Assembly: GCF_003026455.1 (NCBI RefSeq)
Contig: NZ_PYMB01000001.1
Span: 1,240,001 to 1,304,000, forward strand
Reading direction: 5' to 3'
Source of the DNA: Photobacterium rosenbergii
Lineage (GTDB): Bacteria > Pseudomonadota > Gammaproteobacteria > Enterobacterales > Vibrionaceae
Length of the DNA: 64,000 bases
Both the position numbers and the translations under genes were made by a program. The notes under the pieces were generated by a model, which was not told the origin of the DNA, did no database searches, and saw only the letters and a list, made by a program, of their open reading frames with translations. Of this stretch, positions 7,690 through 15,966 are shown piece by piece (within the stretch, counting starts at the first letter, position 1; every line of letters starts with the position of its first letter).

Positions 7690-8613
7690 TTAACCTTTAT
7701 TGATTATTTCATTGATAATCTTGTCACTTTTTCTGTTACTCTGTTGAAAGAAAACAGACGTATAAACTCTATCCCCTTCAAAATATTTCGAGTATTCCTC
7801 TACATCGATATCTATCTCTTTTATTTCATTACAATCCTGTTCAATAAACCTACTTGTACCAATCAATATTGAGTTAGTATTTAACACAATTTTTTTTAGT
7901 AATTCGATATTATCCGATCTATGTTTAACTTTAAGCTCGTAACCTAGAGTTTTAACAATATCTATAGCAAGCGGTTTATTGTCGTTAAAACCATTTAGAA
8001 TGGATACACAAAAATCATAGTCGAAAACATCTTTTAGAGTATACTCAATCTTATTGAATATCGGATGTTCATTTCTAGCAAAAAGGTAAAACCTGTCTTT
8101 TTGAATTCTTTCTAAGTAGATATCTTTTGGAGTAGTTACATAAGAGTAGTTTACACCAATATCTATAAAATTAGAGGAGATTGCAGGCAGCGTTTTTTCA
8201 TCCCAAGTTAAGAAATTAAGCTTTGCATTAGGAGATTGTGTAGATATTACTTCAGATAGATTATAAGCAAAGTCATTTTGAAAGACTGGTGATAAGGCAA
8301 TTGATATTTCGCCACTGTATGAGGTTGGATCAAAGTTTAAGTTAGTTGTTTTTACTGAACTGATCGAATCTAGAATAGTAGGTACGATTTTAGATAGGTT
8401 GTTTGCTAAAGGTGTTGGCGATAAGCCATTCTTTGATCGAATAAAAATTGCATCATTGTAATAGGTTCTTAACTTTTGTAGAGATCTGCTTACCTGTGAT
8501 TGACTAATGTCCAGCTTTTTAGCCGCTAGAGATGTGTTTTGAGTTATATAAACAACTTGAAAAATCCTCAACACATTAAGGTCAATCGAATTATCTCTTC
8601 TATCTGTTTCCAT
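7690..8613 (-). CDS. LysR family regulator
   Basis: 307 residues with an N-terminal LysR winged helix (residues 11-70: LNVLRIFQVVYITQNTSLAAKKLDISQSQVSRSLQKL) and a periplasmic-binding-like effector domain. It belongs to the branch with DxNLLRxF-type starts (LeuO/NodD-like spacing). No target operon lies divergently: 533 bases separate it from the photolyase gene. It probably forms an operon with the XRE-type gene downstream. The target is unknown. Confidence 0.8.
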   Translation of the reverse strand: METDRRDNSIDLNVLRIFQVVYITQNTSLAAKKLDISQSQVSRSLQKLRTYYNDAIFIRSKNGLSPTPLANNLSKIVPTILDSISSVKTTNLNFDPTSYSGEISIALSPVFQNDFAYNLSEVISTQSPNAKLNFLTWDEKTLPAISSNFIDIGVNYSYVTTPKDIYLERIQKDRFYLFARNEHPIFNKIEYTLKDVFDYDFCVSILNGFNDNKPLAIDIVKTLGYELKVKHRSDNIELLKKIVLNTNSILIGTSRFIEQDCNEIKEIDIDVEEYSKYFEGDRVYTSVFFQQSNRKSDKIINEIINKG

Positions 8614-9146
8614 GTGTAAATCACTTTGTTTTTTTTAAAGACTAATTACATATAATCACCTTGTCTACCACTATTCGATTTTTGAATATTTCATATCCAG
8701 ATAATGTCAGCTTAAACCCTTAACGGCAGCGATATTTTGCTCACCCAAATATTTCAGTTCTTATTTTACTCCATTATGAATTCCCCCTTATAAAGCAGAG
8801 TGCATACATGTTCTTTTTTTAGTCTATTTAAGTGAAGTTATGAATTAGACTTATCTCTACTGTACCCACATGTGAAACAGCTTAAGGAAAACAGGTAACC
8901 TATTTAACTATCAAGATCTCATCGATTACTTAATGCATGATTTAACCTATGGGTTAACCAAAGGGAAGAAGACTGTTATCGAGAAAGCCATCAGACTACT
9001 TCACACTCTTAGTTGCTGCCTTCACATTGAGCTCTATGCTTACCACATGTTGACACCATCCCTTATAACTTAGGCGTATAAAAACCATAATACTTGTGAT
9101 ATTCCGCCTATAGTTAAGCTAGCACCTTGGCTTAGAGGGATCTTCA
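8614..9146. other. Long intergenic region upstream of CRY-DASH
   Basis: 533 bases with no convincing gene. An open stretch from about 8882 to 9071 on the plus strand (reads N-Y-Q-D-L-I-D-Y-L-M-H-D-L) lacks a good start and is probably chance or a remnant. The region must hold promoters for the LysR gene and the photolyase gene. Confidence 0.35.
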
Positions 9147-10460
9147 ATGGCAACAGGTTTGTTCCTTTTTCAAAACGATTTAAGGCTTCACGATAACCCC
9201 GCACTGGCGTTAGCTACACAAGAGGCCGATCACCTTATCTGCGTGTATTGTTTACCGGTAGATAATGCGAACCGCTACCCATATCATATCGACAAGCATG
9301 GCAATTACAGAAAACAGTTTCTCCTGCAATCTCTCAACAACCTTTCTGAGCGGCTAAGCGAGAGAGGTCAGAGCTTACATGTTATTCTTGAGCATCCCCT
9401 CAATGTACTGCCCGAACTCATTAGCCAATACAATATCTCAATGATCTACACCAGTGAGAATGCTGGGGTTTACGAAAAAAGGAATTGGCACACGCTAAAA
9501 GGCCGATACCCATACATCACGTTCCGTCAAATCGCCACGCATACCCTTTTTGACCGAACTGATTTACCTTTTGACATTAATGAATCTCTCCCCGGGACAT
9601 TCAGCCAATTTCGTAAGCAGGTTGAAGGTTTAGACATTCGTTCGCCGTTAACCACCATTGCCAAACTTCCTCCACCGCCAGGTAGGCTAAAAGCTTTTGA
9701 TGTGATCAGTTCTATGATCAACCCAAAATTATTAGCCGATTTTGAAGGGGGTGAGAAGGCGGCCTTGAAACACCTTGAGCAATATTTCTCGTCGAACGCT
9801 CCAAGCAGCTATAAACAAACACGAAACGAACTCGATGGATGGGAGAATTCAACCAAATTTTCTCCATGGTTAGCATTGGGTAGCTTGTCTGCCAATATGC
9901 TCATTAAGCACCTTAACCAGTATGAAACAGATGTTGAATGTAACGATTCTACCCAGTGGATTAAATTCGAGCTGTTATGGCGTGAATACTTCCAGTGGTA
10001 TGCGCACTTCCATGGCACTAGGCTCTACACCTTTTCCGGAATCAAAAAGAAAAGCCCTCATACCGCTTATTATCCTGAGCGGTTCCGCCGATGGAGTGAA
10101 GGGAATACCCCCTACCCTCTCGTGAACGCTTTGATGAACCAATTACGCCAGACTGGTTATATGTCAAACCGGGGCAGACAAATAGTCGCCAGCTGCTTGA
10201 TTAATGAATTGAGTTTGGATTGGCGCTACGGGGCCGCCTTTTTCGAAGAGCATCTATTAGACTACGATACTGCATCAAACTGGGGCAATTGGCAGTACCT
10301 TGCTGGTGTCGGAGCCGATCCCCAAGACAACCGCCATTTCAATTTAGCTAAACAAACCGAAATCTATGATCCTAACGGTGAATTTATCCGCAAGTGGGGA
10401 GGCAACAATCATGACGGTAGTATCGATTCTGTTGATGCTGCTGATTGGCCAATTTACTAA
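9147..10460 (+). CDS. DASH family cryptochrome / photolyase
   Basis: 437 residues. Photolyase N-terminal alpha/beta domain (residues 3-130, FLFQNDLRLHDNPAL) and FAD-binding helical domain (about 200-430). DASH-type signatures include WREYFQWYA, TGYMSNRGRQIVAS and the run from DYDTASNWGNWQYLAGVGADP. CRY-DASH proteins bind FAD and MTHF and repair cyclobutane pyrimidine dimers in single-stranded or looped DNA using blue light. The ATG at 9147 has AGAGGGA at 9134-9140. Monocistronic. It might also signal blue light, which sequence cannot decide. Confidence 0.93.
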   Translation: MATGLFLFQNDLRLHDNPALALATQEADHLICVYCLPVDNANRYPYHIDKHGNYRKQFLLQSLNNLSERLSERGQSLHVILEHPLNVLPELISQYNISMIYTSENAGVYEKRNWHTLKGRYPYITFRQIATHTLFDRTDLPFDINESLPGTFSQFRKQVEGLDIRSPLTTIAKLPPPPGRLKAFDVISSMINPKLLADFEGGEKAALKHLEQYFSSNAPSSYKQTRNELDGWENSTKFSPWLALGSLSANMLIKHLNQYETDVECNDSTQWIKFELLWREYFQWYAHFHGTRLYTFSGIKKKSPHTAYYPERFRRWSEGNTPYPLVNALMNQLRQTGYMSNRGRQIVASCLINELSLDWRYGAAFFEEHLLDYDTASNWGNWQYLAGVGADPQDNRHFNLAKQTEIYDPNGEFIRKWGGNNHDGSIDSVDAADWPIY

Positions 10461-10497
10461 TTCATGATGATCTTAGTTTCAAGGATATACACGTGAT

Positions 10498-10518
10498 GGC
10501 TGTTCATATAGAGCAGCC
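10498..10518 (+). terminator. Weak hairpin downstream of CRY-DASH
   Basis: GGCTGTTC and GAGCAGCC pair in 7 of 8 positions around a 5-nt loop, 37 bases after the photolyase stop. There is no T run; low confidence. Confidence 0.3.
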
Positions 10519-10670
10519 AAAATGGCTTATTGATGGTTAATCCTTATAACCAATTCTCACCTCACACCCTCACACTAAATTACATACTGATACATGTGCT
10601 CACCGATATTTTCAAAAATTAACCATGTATAACTTATTAATATATCAAGTCTGAATTTTTGGATACCAAT

Positions 10671-10686
10671 GGGATCATGATCACAT
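10671..10686 (+). promoter_or_regulatory. Conserved 16-bp element upstream of mini-protein copy 1
   Basis: GGGATCATGATCACAT lies 60 bases before the start codon of the first CC...CxxC mini-protein. 14 of 16 bases match GGGAGCAAGATCACAT (11620-11635), which has nearly the same spacing before the second copy. Conservation in both copies while other leader bases differ suggests a protein-binding site or promoter element. Confidence 0.4.
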
Positions 10687-10746
10687 TTAGCGCCTGAAAA
10701 CATGTATAGGATGTCGCCAAAACCATTCATCAAAAAGGATATTTGT

Positions 10747-10860
10747 ATGAAATGCTGCAACAATCCCGCTGCTTACCAAGTAAAACGAAACGCTATTCAA
10801 AAATTTTTCTATAGTGCCATTTACAAGTGCCGAAACTGTGGAAGCACTATTAAACTTTAA
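10747..10860 (+). CDS. Mini zinc-ribbon-like protein, copy 1 (37 aa)
   Basis: A 37-residue open frame starting at ATG 10747 with AAAGGA at 10734-10739, 7 bases upstream. It starts MKCCNN and ends YKCRNCGSTIKL, giving a CC pair plus a CxxC knuckle, the four ligands of a treble-clef or rubredoxin-like zinc site. A diverged paralogue at 11696 keeps MxCC, the K/L-F-Y core and YKCxNCGSxIK, while other positions vary. Two copies with the same motif, good ribosome sites and conserved upstream elements show that this short frame is a real gene. I do not recognise the family; function unknown. Confidence 0.65.
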   Translation: MKCCNNPAAYQVKRNAIQKFFYSAIYKCRNCGSTIKL

Positions 10861-10989
10861 TTGGTTGGTGCCATATTTTACCAGCTTAAAAGCCTCTCAT
10901 AATATTTCAAAGACTGAAGCAATACTTTCATTATGTGGTCATTTAAAAGTGGGATTAATAATGTAAGAAGTATTGCTGTACTAAGTTAA
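10861..10989. other. Spacer between mini-protein copy 1 and AraC remnant
   Basis: AT-rich spacer of about 130 bases with nothing recognisable. Confidence 0.3.
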
Positions 10990-11220
10990 TTTTTGCTTTC
11001 TTTCATTCAAACTGACCAGAGTTCTACCAACATGTTTTTTGAAGCCTCAACGAAGACAACTCATATTAGAGAAGCTGATTTATTCAATAATCCGGCTCAA
11101 GCAGTAACAGGTATACTACAACCACCTAAGTCTCTACGGCGCCCGAACTGCCGACCAATTCTGGCTTGTAGCCGTGGTCAGATGCGAATTAAACAACCTA
11201 TAGAACTACCACAAGTATAA
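10990..11220 (-). pseudogene. Remnant of a GlxA/AraC-type regulator C-terminus
   Basis: On the minus strand this stretch aligns along its whole length with the 3' end of the intact regulator gene at 11860-12090 (shared blocks include ATGTTTTTTGAA, ACTCA-ATTAGAGAA and the CCTAT-GA-CT-CC block, read on the plus strand). The matching reading frame holds several stops and no start, and the homology ends near 11220. It is therefore a truncated, decayed copy of the DNA-binding domain, lying convergent to mini-protein copy 1 exactly as the intact regulator lies convergent to copy 2. Confidence 0.7.
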
Positions 11221-11262
11221 ACCTGCTTATTACTCACCTATCCAACTCCAGTTATCAGTCGT

Positions 11263-11296
11263 GAGTAAACTATTGCACCCTAGCAATAGTTTACTC
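11263..11296. repeat. 14-bp perfect inverted repeat
   Basis: GAGTAAACTATTGC (11263-11276) and its exact complement (11283-11296) surround a 6-nt loop. It sits just beyond the boundary of the AraC remnant. It may be a terminator of a lost gene or a mark of the breakpoint; no T run follows. Confidence 0.45.
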
Positions 11297-11695
11297 GCAA
11301 TTAATTCCACTTATAGATTCAATCTATATTGTGTAAATCCTATATCCCACTCCACTATTCCACATTGTATAAATGCCATTCTAACAGCTAAATTTAGCTT
11401 GCATTAACCAGGTAAATATCTGACAGCCTTACAAAGAACATCTTTTCTACTTTTATTTTTGAATGGGTAAAGAGCAATATTTAAACATCATTAAGAGTAA
11501 AATAATGACAAGTAAATATTTGATTGTCTCTTGGGTTATACAATATTGCCTACCCATCAGTACAATGGAACTAAAATCACATTTTGAAATATTTTTTATA
11601 TCTCAAAACCTAAAATTTTGGGAGCAAGATCACATAACTAACGCAATATAGTCTTTATGCTTATTAACAAGGAAGCTAATAATCAAGGACTATTT
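11297..11695. other. AT-rich leader of mini-protein copy 2
   Basis: About 400 bases, AT-rich, without a convincing gene; a 62-codon open frame at 11463-11651 has no ribosome site and biased AT composition. The conserved 16-bp element (11620-11635) and a TATAGT that could be a -10 box lie near its end. Confidence 0.35.
11620..11635 (+). promoter_or_regulatory. Conserved 16-bp element upstream of mini-protein copy 2
   Basis: GGGAGCAAGATCACAT, the partner of the element at 10671-10686; both end 60 bases before their start codons. The core GATCACAT is identical in the two copies. Confidence 0.4.
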
Positions 11696-11818
11696 ATGAT
11701 GTGTTGTGATACTCCATTTGCCCAAAGAAGAAAAAGAAGCCGACTAGAAAAATTATTTTATAATTCTGTCTATAAGTGTAATAACTGCGGTAGCATAATA
11801 AAAATACGCTCTCACTAA
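11696..11818 (+). CDS. Mini zinc-ribbon-like protein, copy 2 (40 aa)
   Basis: A 40-residue frame starting ATGATG at 11696/11699, with AAGGA at 11685-11689. It begins MMCCDT, has a basic middle (RRKRSR), and ends YKCNNCGSIIKIRSH, so it carries the same CC plus CxxC pattern as copy 1. It has a more basic middle and tail, which could mean nucleic acid binding. It ends 41 bases before the convergent GlxA-type regulator. No family recognised. The spacing between the CC pair and the CxxC (23 residues between) is the same in both copies, which argues for a shared zinc-bound fold. Confidence 0.65.
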   Translation: MMCCDTPFAQRRKRSRLEKLFYNSVYKCNNCGSIIKIRSH

Positions 11819-11859
11819 GCTATATATCAACTAGAAATTTCCATTAATACCATTAGCAA

Positions 11860-12885
11860 TCATTGACTCATGCTCTTCATTTGAGCAGGGCTATACCCAA
11901 AATGTTTTTTGAAAACTTTACAAAAATAACTCACGTCAGAGAAACTGACTTCATTGGCGATCTCGGAAAGGCTATAGAAGGAGTTTTGCAAGCGCCAATG
12001 GGCATGCGACATTCTCATGGCCGCCCAATACTCGCGAGGGCTAATCGACAACTCCGTTTTAAAAACCCTATCGAGTTGCCGACGACTTAACCCTAATTGG
12101 AGCGCCAGATCCTCAATGCTCAAAGGCACTGATAAATTCTGGCGCATCAATGCCACAGTCCGTGATACATGGCGGTTATGCGGATGCGCTACATTCTTAT
12201 CATCACCTAATGACTTTAAATGATGCTGCCGATTTCGTGTTTCATCCACCAGCATATCGGCAAGCCCCTTCAACGCCCTTTCGCGTCCAGACTTACGAGC
12301 CAATAACTCAATAGCTAGCTCAATAACTGCCGTTCCTCCAGCACAACTTATCCGCTTTCCATCAATACAATAGAGTTGGTCAGAACGTGCTTTCAACGTC
12401 GGATAGTCCGTCTCAAACTCTTGTAAATGCCGCCAATGGACCGCTACTTCACAGCCATCAAACAAACCAAGCTCAGCAAATGTAAAACAGGCATTATCTA
12501 CCGTTACTAAGGTAAGGCCTTTGGTCGCCGCCTTTCTTAAGAATGGCCGATACAATGGAGCTAGCATCTTCATATCGTTAGCACTTCGACCACCAAATAC
12601 AACGACGTAGTCATAGTTCGCTAACTCTAGGTGCTCAAGGGCATTATGAACCGAAAGATACACCCCACTACTTGATATAACTTCACCCTCTGATAGCCCA
12701 GCAACGTCCCAAGAGCAGTACCTTTGCTGGCTATAGTCCTCATCGTCAGCGGAAAATCGTAACTTATCAAGGAAACTGCCGAAAGGTAACATATTGAATG
12801 TCGGCAACGGCAGCAGAAGAAACCGAACATCTGGCTTGGAGTCAGATTGCATAAGGGCATGTCGAGCTGGTTGCATTTTATTCAT
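11860..12885 (-). CDS. GlxA family (DJ-1/PfpI-AraC) transcriptional regulator
   Basis: 341 residues. The N-terminal DJ-1/PfpI-like sensor domain (about 18-190) includes YVVVFGGRSANDM and CFTFAELGLFDG with a Cys at the nucleophile-elbow position of the family. The C-terminal AraC domain (about 235-340) has two helix-turn-helix units (LSIEDLALQLGLSRRQLDRVFK and the SLSEIANEVSFSDVSYFCKVFK unit). It is divergent from the LysE exporter gene at 13017, so it likely controls export of an amino acid or amine, as GlxA-type regulators such as ArgR/CdhR respond to such compounds. The start is uncertain by a few codons. Confidence 0.88.
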   Translation of the reverse strand: MNKMQPARHALMQSDSKPDVRFLLLPLPTFNMLPFGSFLDKLRFSADDEDYSQQRYCSWDVAGLSEGEVISSSGVYLSVHNALEHLELANYDYVVVFGGRSANDMKMLAPLYRPFLRKAATKGLTLVTVDNACFTFAELGLFDGCEVAVHWRHLQEFETDYPTLKARSDQLYCIDGKRISCAGGTAVIELAIELLARKSGRERALKGLADMLVDETRNRQHHLKSLGDDKNVAHPHNRHVSRTVALMRQNLSVPLSIEDLALQLGLSRRQLDRVFKTELSISPREYWAAMRMSHAHWRLQNSFYSLSEIANEVSFSDVSYFCKVFKKHFGYSPAQMKSMSQ

Positions 12886-13016
12886 CGTCTATATGGTTAA
12901 GTAACTTTAGCTAGTTGTGTCCAAATATTACCTTAAATAGTCCTAAAACTACCAAATCAATTGCTTGATTTACCCATATACTGCCAAGCAATTTCTTTTC
13001 TATAAATGGTAACTTC

Positions 13017-13625
13017 ATGGCATTGGAAACTTGGCTGTTATATTTGGTTGCAGTGACAGGATTAGCTTTCGCTCCTGGCCCAAATGGCCTACTAGCATTA
13101 AGTCACGGCGCGCTATATGGACGGAAAAAAACGCTCTCAACCATTCTTGGCGGAGTGACAGGGTTTGTTGGTGTTATTGCCATCTCTATGTTTGGCATCG
13201 GTTCACTGATGATGGCATCTGCAAATGTTCTCTATTTGCTGAAATGGTTGGGGGGCGCTTACCTGATTTATCTTGGCATTCAATTATGGCGTTCACCCGC
13301 CATCTCTTTGGAACAAACATCGGCTATCGATCTTGGCCATACTGCAAGATTTAGACAGGGCCTGATAGCCGCCATTGCAAACCCGAAAGTCATTCTATTT
13401 TTTGGCGCCTTCTTGCCACAATTTATGAATCCTGAATCTTCATTACTTACGCAGTTCATTATCTTGGCCGCAACATTCGCTGCTGTTGAATTTAGTGTTG
13501 AATTCTTTGTTGCTTGTATCGCTCACCAATTACGCCCTTGGCTTCAGAAAAGTGGTCAACGCTTTAATCGTGGTTGCGGAACGGTTTTCGCTCTATTAGG
13601 GGCTAGCCTTCCATTGAGTCAGTAA
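13017..13625 (+). CDS. LysE/RhtB family amino acid exporter
   Basis: 202 residues with about six membrane helices. The family signature GPNGLLALSHGALYGRKK lies at residues 22-39, followed by the long hydrophobic pair with GGxYLIYLGIQLWR. RhtB-type proteins export amino acids or homoserine lactones by proton antiport. The divergent GlxA-type regulator is the probable controller. The exported substrate cannot be read from the sequence. Confidence 0.9.
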   Translation: MALETWLLYLVAVTGLAFAPGPNGLLALSHGALYGRKKTLSTILGGVTGFVGVIAISMFGIGSLMMASANVLYLLKWLGGAYLIYLGIQLWRSPAISLEQTSAIDLGHTARFRQGLIAAIANPKVILFFGAFLPQFMNPESSLLTQFIILAATFAAVEFSVEFFVACIAHQLRPWLQKSGQRFNRGCGTVFALLGASLPLSQ

Positions 13626-13638
13626 CACACTTAATCAC

Positions 13639-13665
13639 AGGCACCTTTCTCTGTTTGAGGTGCCT
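13639..13665 (+). terminator. Terminator hairpin after the LysE gene
   Basis: AGGCACCT and AGGTGCCT form an 8-bp stem with an 11-nt loop, 13 bases after the exporter stop; only a weak T run follows. Confidence 0.5.
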
Positions 13666-13803
13666 TCTCACAGACATTCTCAGCAGTTCGCATCAAATCC
13701 GATATACTTAAAACCATGCTATTTTTGTGACACGTGTAACATTTTGTATACCAATACAATGTTGCTGTTCTGTCATGTGGTTGGCTTAGGAGGTAGATGC
13801 GTG

Positions 13804-14652
13804 ATGTTCCCGTTAGCTAAAAAACTCTTCCCATTTTCCCTAATCATTCCTTTGCTAATCAGTGGCTGTAGTTCCGACCCAGACACCGTAAGGCGAACTG
13901 GGGAGTACAGCTTTTACGATTCCACCCAAAGCTTTATTGCCTTGACTGATGCCCGCCGTAACGGTGCTGTGGTAGATAAAGGGGTGTTTTATCCCAAGAA
14001 CACCTTTGCTTATACTTACAGATATTGCTCCGATAGCCCTCAACAAGCGGCCAATGATATTGCTGAATACCAAGTACTTGCCAAACGAGTCTGTGATACT
14101 AATAACGGACAGTTGATCAACCAAGCCAGTGGCACATGGTGTGTTGTTGGTGCTAACACGCCCAACGAGCAACCGCTTTTCTCCGCCAAAATTACTAGCA
14201 CTGCATTGTGGGCGGACTTATGTTTAGACGGCCCTTTTGTTACTTTAAGGCTAAATGAAAATACCCAAGCCAACCAAAGCCAATGGTTTGAGAGTGCGCA
14301 AGTGCTTGGCTATGAGCCCTATTCACCATTGCGTAAAATGGCTCCTGCAGGCGTGACCATGCATGCAATTAACCAGCCTGCATCCCCTTCGACAGCCCCA
14401 TGGAGTGATGAGAGCCGGTATATTTACTCCAGTGTCGGAGCAACAGTATGCCTGTATGACCACCCACACCAAACCAATATGGGCCACACATACCGCGGCC
14501 AGGTGTTTAGCGTAAATGACGGATTGGTGAAGGTTTCCGTAAAAGATAAATTCAAGGGGGATATCCGAACCGCCCCAGCATTAGAAAAAGAGAAATGGCA
14601 TCGTTCTTCTTATATTACCGCTCCTGCCAACTCCTGGTTTGTTTGCTCCTAA
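13804..14652 (+). CDS. Lipoprotein of unknown function
   Basis: About 282 residues from ATG 13804 (or GTG 13801), with a strong AGGAGGT at 13788-13794; the open frame extends upstream to 13660 but has no ribosome site there. It has a type II signal peptide with lipobox LISGC (Cys at about residue 19 from ATG 13804). The rest is a Cys-containing extracytoplasmic domain with no recognised motif: six further Cys could make disulfides, including YRYCSDS, RVCDTNNG and CVVG. An SH3-like end (GATVCLYDHPHQ...GQVFSVNDGLVKVSV) is possible. No operon partner. Confidence 0.7.
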   Translation: MFPLAKKLFPFSLIIPLLISGCSSDPDTVRRTGEYSFYDSTQSFIALTDARRNGAVVDKGVFYPKNTFAYTYRYCSDSPQQAANDIAEYQVLAKRVCDTNNGQLINQASGTWCVVGANTPNEQPLFSAKITSTALWADLCLDGPFVTLRLNENTQANQSQWFESAQVLGYEPYSPLRKMAPAGVTMHAINQPASPSTAPWSDESRYIYSSVGATVCLYDHPHQTNMGHTYRGQVFSVNDGLVKVSVKDKFKGDIRTAPALEKEKWHRSSYITAPANSWFVCS

Positions 14653-14690
14653 ATTATCTCCTTTTTCTCACTATAACGAAGATTACTATG

Positions 14691-14709
14691 GGAGAGCTAA
14701 ATGCTCTCC
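14691..14709 (+). terminator. Hairpin after the lipoprotein gene
   Basis: GGAGAGC / GCTCTCC with a 5-nt loop, about 40 bases after the stop. A short T-containing stretch follows further on. Modest support. Confidence 0.4.
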
Positions 14710-14897
14710 TAGTAGTAGTTTTCAGCTTCGACACCCTGTACAGCACTCAAGACATACGTAGTTTAACTTTGCATATTTAGCGAACAGTTCTCCTTCATAC
14801 ATTCAAAAGTCTCTACCAATATCACAAAACATAACCCTACAAATAATGCTATCAATTTGCCTGAATATACTTACCTTACTCAGCTGGAGGTAAAAGA

Positions 14898-15917
14898 ATG
14901 TTTGATCGGACTAAATGTTTAGCTTCAAATGAACACCCCGAACTGAACTTGGAAAAATGGCAAAAAACTGTCGACCTGATATCACAGTTATTCAATTGTG
15001 CATGCGGTGCCATTGTTCAATTACGTGATGATGAGTTTTTTACCGTCCGATCTAGTCAAAATAGAGATAACTTTCTCAAACGTAGTGATGCTTGGCCCTA
15101 TGAGATGAATAGCTTTTGCCGTCATGTTATCGAGAAAGGTGGGGCACTCTATGTTGCCGATCCAGAAAGTGATCCTGAGTGGAGCCAAATTCCTTTTGTG
15201 AAAGAAGGCCCTATTCGCTCCTACTTTGGCATGCCTATATATTGGCCAGACAATACGGTATTTGGCACCATATGCGCCATTGATACCAATCCAACTGAGT
15301 ATAATGACACCTTATACCAACTGCTCGATCAACTCAGGGAGTTAATTAGTGCAGACCTTAAACTCATCGATGCATATGAAAATGTCAAAAACCTCGCCCT
15401 CACCGATGAACTAACCGGGTTATATAATCGCCGAGGGTTATCCTTTATGGCCCAAAAAACGCTGCAAAATAAAACGGATCTCAATCGTTCAATTGCCATA
15501 GCCTATTTTGATTCGGATAACCTGAAACAAATCAATAACCAACTAGGCCATGACTGCGGTGATATTGCCATTCAAGCCTTAGCATCTGAGATCCGAAAAC
15601 TGACGCGCTCTACGGATATTATCGCACGTGTAGGGGGAGACGAGTTTATTCTTGTATTGAGCAATATGAGTGAAACTTTATTGAAGCAAAGATGCCGGCA
15701 AATTGAAGCCAACTATCAGGCCAATCTTGCTAGCAGAAAGGAGTTTGAGCTGTTCACTGAAGATTACGGAGTGAGTTATGGGTGTATATGCGTCGAAATC
15801 AACGAGAAACTGGATCTAGCCGAGCTATATATCTTGGCTGATAAGCTAATGTACACCAATAAAATGAAGAAGAAGGAATTGTTGAGTAATGACATGGCTG
15901 AAGGCACAGGTTGGTAG
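14898..15917 (+). CDS. GAF-GGDEF diguanylate cyclase
   Basis: 339 residues, cytosolic. A GAF sensor domain covers about residues 20-160. A GGDEF domain follows: TDELTGLYNRRG (169-180), DSDNLKQINNQLGHDCGD, and the active site GGDEF at 246-250. An I-site RxxD (RSTD, 237-240) precedes it by five residues, so product inhibition by c-di-GMP is expected. It makes c-di-GMP from two GTP. The ATG at 14898 has GGAGG at 14886-14890. The GAF ligand is unknown. It is a possible partner of the VpsT-like remnant at 6 kb only in a general sense. Confidence 0.92.
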   Translation: MFDRTKCLASNEHPELNLEKWQKTVDLISQLFNCACGAIVQLRDDEFFTVRSSQNRDNFLKRSDAWPYEMNSFCRHVIEKGGALYVADPESDPEWSQIPFVKEGPIRSYFGMPIYWPDNTVFGTICAIDTNPTEYNDTLYQLLDQLRELISADLKLIDAYENVKNLALTDELTGLYNRRGLSFMAQKTLQNKTDLNRSIAIAYFDSDNLKQINNQLGHDCGDIAIQALASEIRKLTRSTDIIARVGGDEFILVLSNMSETLLKQRCRQIEANYQANLASRKEFELFTEDYGVSYGCICVEINEKLDLAELYILADKLMYTNKMKKKELLSNDMAEGTGW

Positions 15918-15942
15918 CAGCTTTGTCTGACTTGCTGCTACC
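15913..15942 (+). terminator. Hairpin overlapping the cyclase stop codon
   Basis: GGTAGCAGC and GCTGCTACC form a 9-bp stem; the stop codon lies inside the left arm. No strong T run. Confidence 0.45.
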
Positions 15943-15966
15943 CAACAACCCAACGCTAAGTCATGT

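Noticed and set aside
8882..9071. Open stretch of about 63 codons upstream of the photolyase gene
   Set aside because: It has an in-frame stop just upstream and no ribosome site or start; nothing supports coding.
11463..11651. 62-codon plus-strand open frame before mini-protein copy 2
   Set aside because: AT-biased, no Shine-Dalgarno sequence, no similarity to the matching position of copy 1.
11863..12090. Plus-strand frame of 75 codons similar to the frame at 10993-11220
   Set aside because: It is the antisense of the GlxA/AraC gene. Its similarity to the 10993-11220 frame reflects the duplicated regulator 3' end, not a protein family.
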